DNA from: Pristionchus mayeri
Taxonomy: Eukaryota > Nematoda > Chromadorea > Rhabditida > Neodiplogasteridae
Reading direction: 5' to 3'
Length of the DNA: 64,000 nt
Assembly: GCA_036245805.1 (NCBI GenBank)
Contig: BTRK01000004.1
Location: 17,236,001-17,300,000 of the forward strand
Positions 60,622 through 64,000 of this stretch are shown piece by piece (position 1 is the first letter of the stretch; each line of letters opens with the position of its first letter). The notes under the pieces are model-generated. The model was not told the DNA's origin. It saw only the letters and a program-made list of their open reading frames with translations, and made no database searches. A program made the translations under genes and the position numbers.

Positions 60622-61347
60622 GATGAGAGACGGAAAGGGAGATCTTACCTAGGGCGAGTGCTCTCTGCACGCGCCGGGACAGAAAAGGCCCCTTATCCGC
60701 TGATTCTAGAGAGCGCACACTCTTTATCCAGCGAAACAATTGCATGGATTCGACCCCGGATCCATCAGAGTGTCCTGAAGAACTCAAGGAGAAGGGGGCC
60801 AACCATCGGCAGGAACCTCGAAACTCCGCTGAGAAGGAGATCGGAGCAACTCCCCCGATCCCACACCCCCGAATTCGGATCAACTCTATCAATAGAGTTG
60901 GGTCGGCGCAGGTCTAGGAAGGGAATCGAACAGTAAAGTGGAGAGCGAGAGAAGAGAGATTGCATAGAGAAAGAGAAAGAACTCTCCGTCGTTTGCATTC
61001 TCTCTCGGATGTGAGTCTCGGAGCGAATGTTTCTGGCAATGTGCCAACAAAATACAATACATTCTTTTCAAAACGCAATCCATTGGAGTCTAGATCTTCC
61101 CAAAAAGATCAGGTGGACATCAGTGATGGCAAATCGATACCTGCTCTCCTTCTTTCACACGCTCTCTCGCTCCGTATTATCAGCGAAAGATCACACGAAA
61201 TGAGCAGAACGCATGTCGATTTGACATCTCGGATTGATCTTTGATCTCGGGAAAGATCAATTCATTTTCCAGTAATCGCATTTTCCTCCACCATCTAGAG
61301 CGCACCGATTTGCAGGATACTGGCCGATTCTTTCACCATTAGCCCTC

Positions 61348-61465
61348 GCTTACGACCATACCCCGTTGAGAACACGACATCCCGTCCGATCTGTCAAGTT
61401 AAGCAACGGTGGGCCCAGTTAGTACTTGGATCGGAGACGGCTTGGGAATCCTGGGTGTTGTAAGC
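61348..61465 (+). rRNA. 5S rRNA, unit 37
   Basis: Complete copy. Confidence 0.96.
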
Positions 61466-62127
61466 ATTTTGCTATTTTTTATAACCGGATATTGGCTTTT
61501 TCTCGTTTCTAGTCAATTTTTGCACCTTTTTAAAGGCTGCTTTCGATTGCTATTCATCGATTACGACACGACAAACTATCAAAAAAGTCCGAGTTTTCCT
61601 ACTCAGGTGTAAATAATTCCGATTTTTTCTGAAAATGAGTGAAAATTTGGAAGCTAAACCTTCGCCTTTGCTCTCAAAAGTTTCCGCCTATGCTCAACCA
61701 CTCCCAAAAATGACCTTAACTTATGCCGTCAACTTTCAGCCGACTCCTGTCGGAAGGCAGATACTAGCCAGAGGGTTACGGTAATCATTATCAGGGGTGC
61801 TGTAGCTTTGTCTGGTTATCCGCTGTGGCTAGCATTGAACGCTGAGCACTGCCGCCGTAGTGGCCTGCTTTTCCGCCCATGATGCTCACTCAATAACCCA
61901 TATAGTAACCATCATTGGGGTACGGTAACAATCCCCAGGTGTACTGTAGTTGTCCACGAATCAGTACCAGCCCACTGCCCACTGTCTCTAGACACCCTGG
62001 CAGGTTCGCGCGTCCAACGGCGGCCATGTCTCGATTCTGTCTACCCGATTTTAGCAGGGTCGCACTTTTTCTCAATTTCTCATCCCATTACCCTTCGTAC
62101 TTTGCGTTATAGAATACGATACTTTTT

Positions 62128-62265
62128 GCCCCTTCGGGCTTGCAAAAATTGCATACGGACCCGTATTTCAGGGGCCGTAGCGGGCAATTGGGAAAAGTTT
62201 TCAACCAGCAATAAACGCACCTCGGCTAAGCCTCATTGGTCACGTTACCGCCACTGCGCAAAGCT
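62128..62265 (-). ncRNA. U4 snRNA, unit 37, 138-nt form
   Basis: Lacks G108. Confidence 0.93.
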
Positions 62266-62991
62266 GATGAGAGACGGAAAGGGAGATCTTACCTAGGGCG
62301 AGTGCTCTCTGCACGCGCCGGGACAGAAAAGGCCCCTTATCCGCTGATTCTAGAGAGCGCACACTCTTTATCCAGCGAAACAATTGCATGGATTCGACCC
62401 CGGATCCATCAGAGTGTCCTGAAGAACTCAAGGAGAAGGGGGCCAACCATCGGCAGGAACCTCGAAACTCCGCTGAGAAGGAGATCGGAGCAACTCCCCC
62501 GATCCCACACCCCCGAATTCGGATCAACTCTATCAATAGAGTTGGGTCGGCGCAGGTCTAGGAAGGGAATCGAACAGTAAAGTGGAGAGCGAGAGAAGAG
62601 AGATTGCATAGAGAAAGAGAAAGAACTCTCCGTCGTTTGCATTCTCTCTCGGATGTGAGTCTCGGAGCGAATGTTTCTGGCAATGTGCCAACAAAATACA
62701 ATACATTCTTTTCAAAACGCAATCCATTGGAGTCTAGATCTTCCCAAAAAGATCAGGTGGACATCAGTGATGGCAAATCGATACCTGCTCTCCTTCTTTC
62801 ACACGCTCTCTCGCTCCGTATTATCAGCGAAAGATCACACGAAATGAGCAGAACGCATGTCGATTTGACATCTCGGATTGATCTTTGATCTCGGGAAAGA
62901 TCAATTCATTTTCCAGTAATCGCATTTTCCTCCACCATCTAGAGCGCACCGATTTGCAGGATACTGGCCGATTCTTTCACCATTAGCCCTC

Positions 62992-63109
62992 GCTTACGAC
63001 CATACCCCGTTGAGAACACGACATCCCGTCCGATCTGTCAAGTTAAGCAACGGTGGGCCCAGTTAGTACTTGGATCGGAGACGGCTTGGGAATCCTGGGT
63101 GTTGTAAGC
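62992..63109 (+). rRNA. 5S rRNA, unit 38
   Basis: Complete copy. Confidence 0.96.
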
Positions 63110-63771
63110 ATTTTGCTATTTTTTATAACCGGATATTGGCTTTTTCTCGTTTCTAGTCAATTTTTGCACCTTTTTAAAGGCTGCTTTCGATTGCTATTCA
63201 TCGATTACGACACGACAAACTATCAAAAAAGTCCGAGTTTTCCTACTCAGGTGTAAATAATTCCGATTTTTTCTGAAAATGAGTGAAAATTTTGAAGCTA
63301 AACCTTCGCCTTTGCTCTCAAAAGTTTCCGCCTATGCTCAACCACTCCCAAAAATGACCTTAACTTATGCCGTCAACTTTCAGCCGACTCCTGTCGGAAG
63401 GCAGATACTAGCCAGAGGGTTACGGTAATCATTATCAGGGGTGCTGTAGCTTTGTCTGGTTATCCGCTGTGGCTAGCATTGAACGCTGAGCACTGCCGCC
63501 GTAGTGGCCTGCTTTTCCGCCCATGATGCTCACTCAATAACCCATATAGTAACCATCATTGGGGTACGGTAACAATCCCCAGGTGTACTGTAGTTGTCCA
63601 CGAATCAGTACCAGCCCACTGCCCACTGTCTCTAGACACCCTGGCAGGTTCGCGCGTCCAACGGCGGCCATGTCTCGATTCTGTCTACCCGATTTTAGCA
63701 GGGTCGCACTTTTTCTCAATTTCTCATCCCATTACCCTTCGTACTTTGCGTTATAGAATACGATACTTTTT

Positions 63772-63909
63772 GCCCCTTCGGGCTTGCAAAAATTGCATAC
63801 GGACCCGTATTTCAGGGGCCGTAGCGGGCAATTGGGAAAAGTTTTCAACCAGCAATAAACGCACCTCGGCTAAGCCTCATTGGTCACGTTACCGCCACTG
63901 CGCAAAGCT
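63772..63909 (-). ncRNA. U4 snRNA, unit 38, 138-nt form
   Basis: Lacks G108. Last gene in the window. Confidence 0.93.
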
Positions 63910-64000
63910 GATGAGAGACGGAAAGGGAGATCTTACCTAGGGCGAGTGCTCTCTGCACGCGCCGGGACAGAAAAGGCCCCTTATCCGCTGATTCTAGAGA

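Larger units (their letters stand above)
58381..60852. repeat. unit 36, expanded, class III
   Basis: 893A. 2,472 bp with the same triplication as unit 35 but the class III haplotype downstream. Confidence 0.97.
60853..62496. repeat. unit 37, class III with 893T
   Basis: Private T to G at 61649 (unit base 797), in the same Sm-like motif that is hit in unit 5. Confidence 0.97.
1..64000. repeat. 5S rRNA / U4 snRNA tandem array, 38 units
   Basis: Direct reading shows the same unit repeating without any interruption by unique sequence. Unit numbering here starts at the CCCCGATCCC at base 1. Shared variable sites, in unit coordinates, are 893 (A/T), 1246 (T/C), 1253 (C/T), a deletion of C1307 and the length of the C-run spanning the unit boundary (5 or 4). 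Class I is 1246T 1253C with 1307 present and 5 C. Class II is 1246C 1253T with 1307 present and 5 or 4 C. Class III is 1246T 1253C with 1307 deleted and 5 C. Apart from these I saw only eight private substitutions. Such homogeneity is typical of concerted evolution of rDNA. Both edges of the array lie outside the window, so the true copy number is unknown. Copy number and unit order depend on how well the assembly resolved near-identical repeats. Confidence 0.98.
62497..64000. repeat. unit 38, class III with 893T, cut by window end
   Basis: Contains the 5S and U4 genes complete. The window ends within the spacer beyond U4, so the boundary C-run cannot be scored. Confidence 0.97.

Noticed and set aside
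1..64000. CRISPR array, bacterial operon or mobile element as explanation of the repeats
   Set aside because: The unit is about 1.6 kb with eukaryotic 5S and U4 genes. There are no short repeats with variable spacers, no transposase, and no terminal repeats or target duplications at unit boundaries.

Overview
The whole window is one head-to-tail tandem array of a nearly identical unit of about 1,645 bp. There are 37 complete units plus a 38th cut by the window end. No protein-coding gene is supported anywhere. Each unit carries two RNA genes on opposite strands: a 5S rRNA gene (+, unit bases 496-613) and a U4 spliceosomal snRNA gene (-, unit bases 1414-1276). Their 3' ends face each other across about 660 bp. 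The 5' end of U4 and the next 5S lie about 727 bp apart. This is therefore a eukaryotic 5S rDNA locus in which U4 is amplified together with 5S.

Organism: an animal, most likely a nematode. The 5S ends (GCTTACGAC / GTTGTAAGC), its CGTCCGATCT and CAAGTTAAGCAACG blocks and its GGATCGGAGACGGC box C match the Caenorhabditis-type 5S as I remember it. The U4 5' stem-loop and U4/U6 pairing segments also look nematode-like. In many nematodes the partner of 5S is the SL1 spliced-leader RNA gene. No SL1 or SL2 leader is present here, and U4 takes that place. The phylum call is from memory and is not certain.

Layout. Units 1-11 are 1,645 bp. From unit 12 on, the simple units are 1,644 bp because each lacks one base, at one of two alternative sites: a G inside U4 (unit base 1307) or one C of the C-run at the unit boundary. 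Units 35 and 36 are 2,473 and 2,472 bp. In each, the segment 186-599 is present three times, producing two 3'-truncated 5S copies (104 of 118 nt) ahead of one complete 5S. The window thus holds 38 complete 5S genes, 4 truncated 5S genes and 38 U4 genes.

Units fall into three haplotype classes. Class I (1-7, 10): 1246T, 1253C, 1307 present, 5-C run. Class II (8, 9, 11-14, 17, 20-25, 27-29, 35): normally 1246C, 1253T, 1307 present, with a 5-C or 4-C run. Class III (15, 16, 18, 19, 26, 30-34, 36-38): 1246T, 1253C, 1307 deleted, 5-C run. An A/T difference at base 893 is shuffled across the classes. The pattern shows block duplication plus gene conversion or unequal exchange.

Function. 5S would be made by RNA polymerase III from its internal promoter and ends at T-runs just downstream. 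U4 would be made by polymerase II, then Sm-assembled and paired to U6. The loci are probably linked by shared amplification, not by a shared pathway. The most notable points are the 5S-U4 linkage itself, the two U4 length forms, U4 copies with substitutions in the Snu13-binding kink-turn (units 30-32), and the truncated-5S triplication shared by two units of different haplotype.
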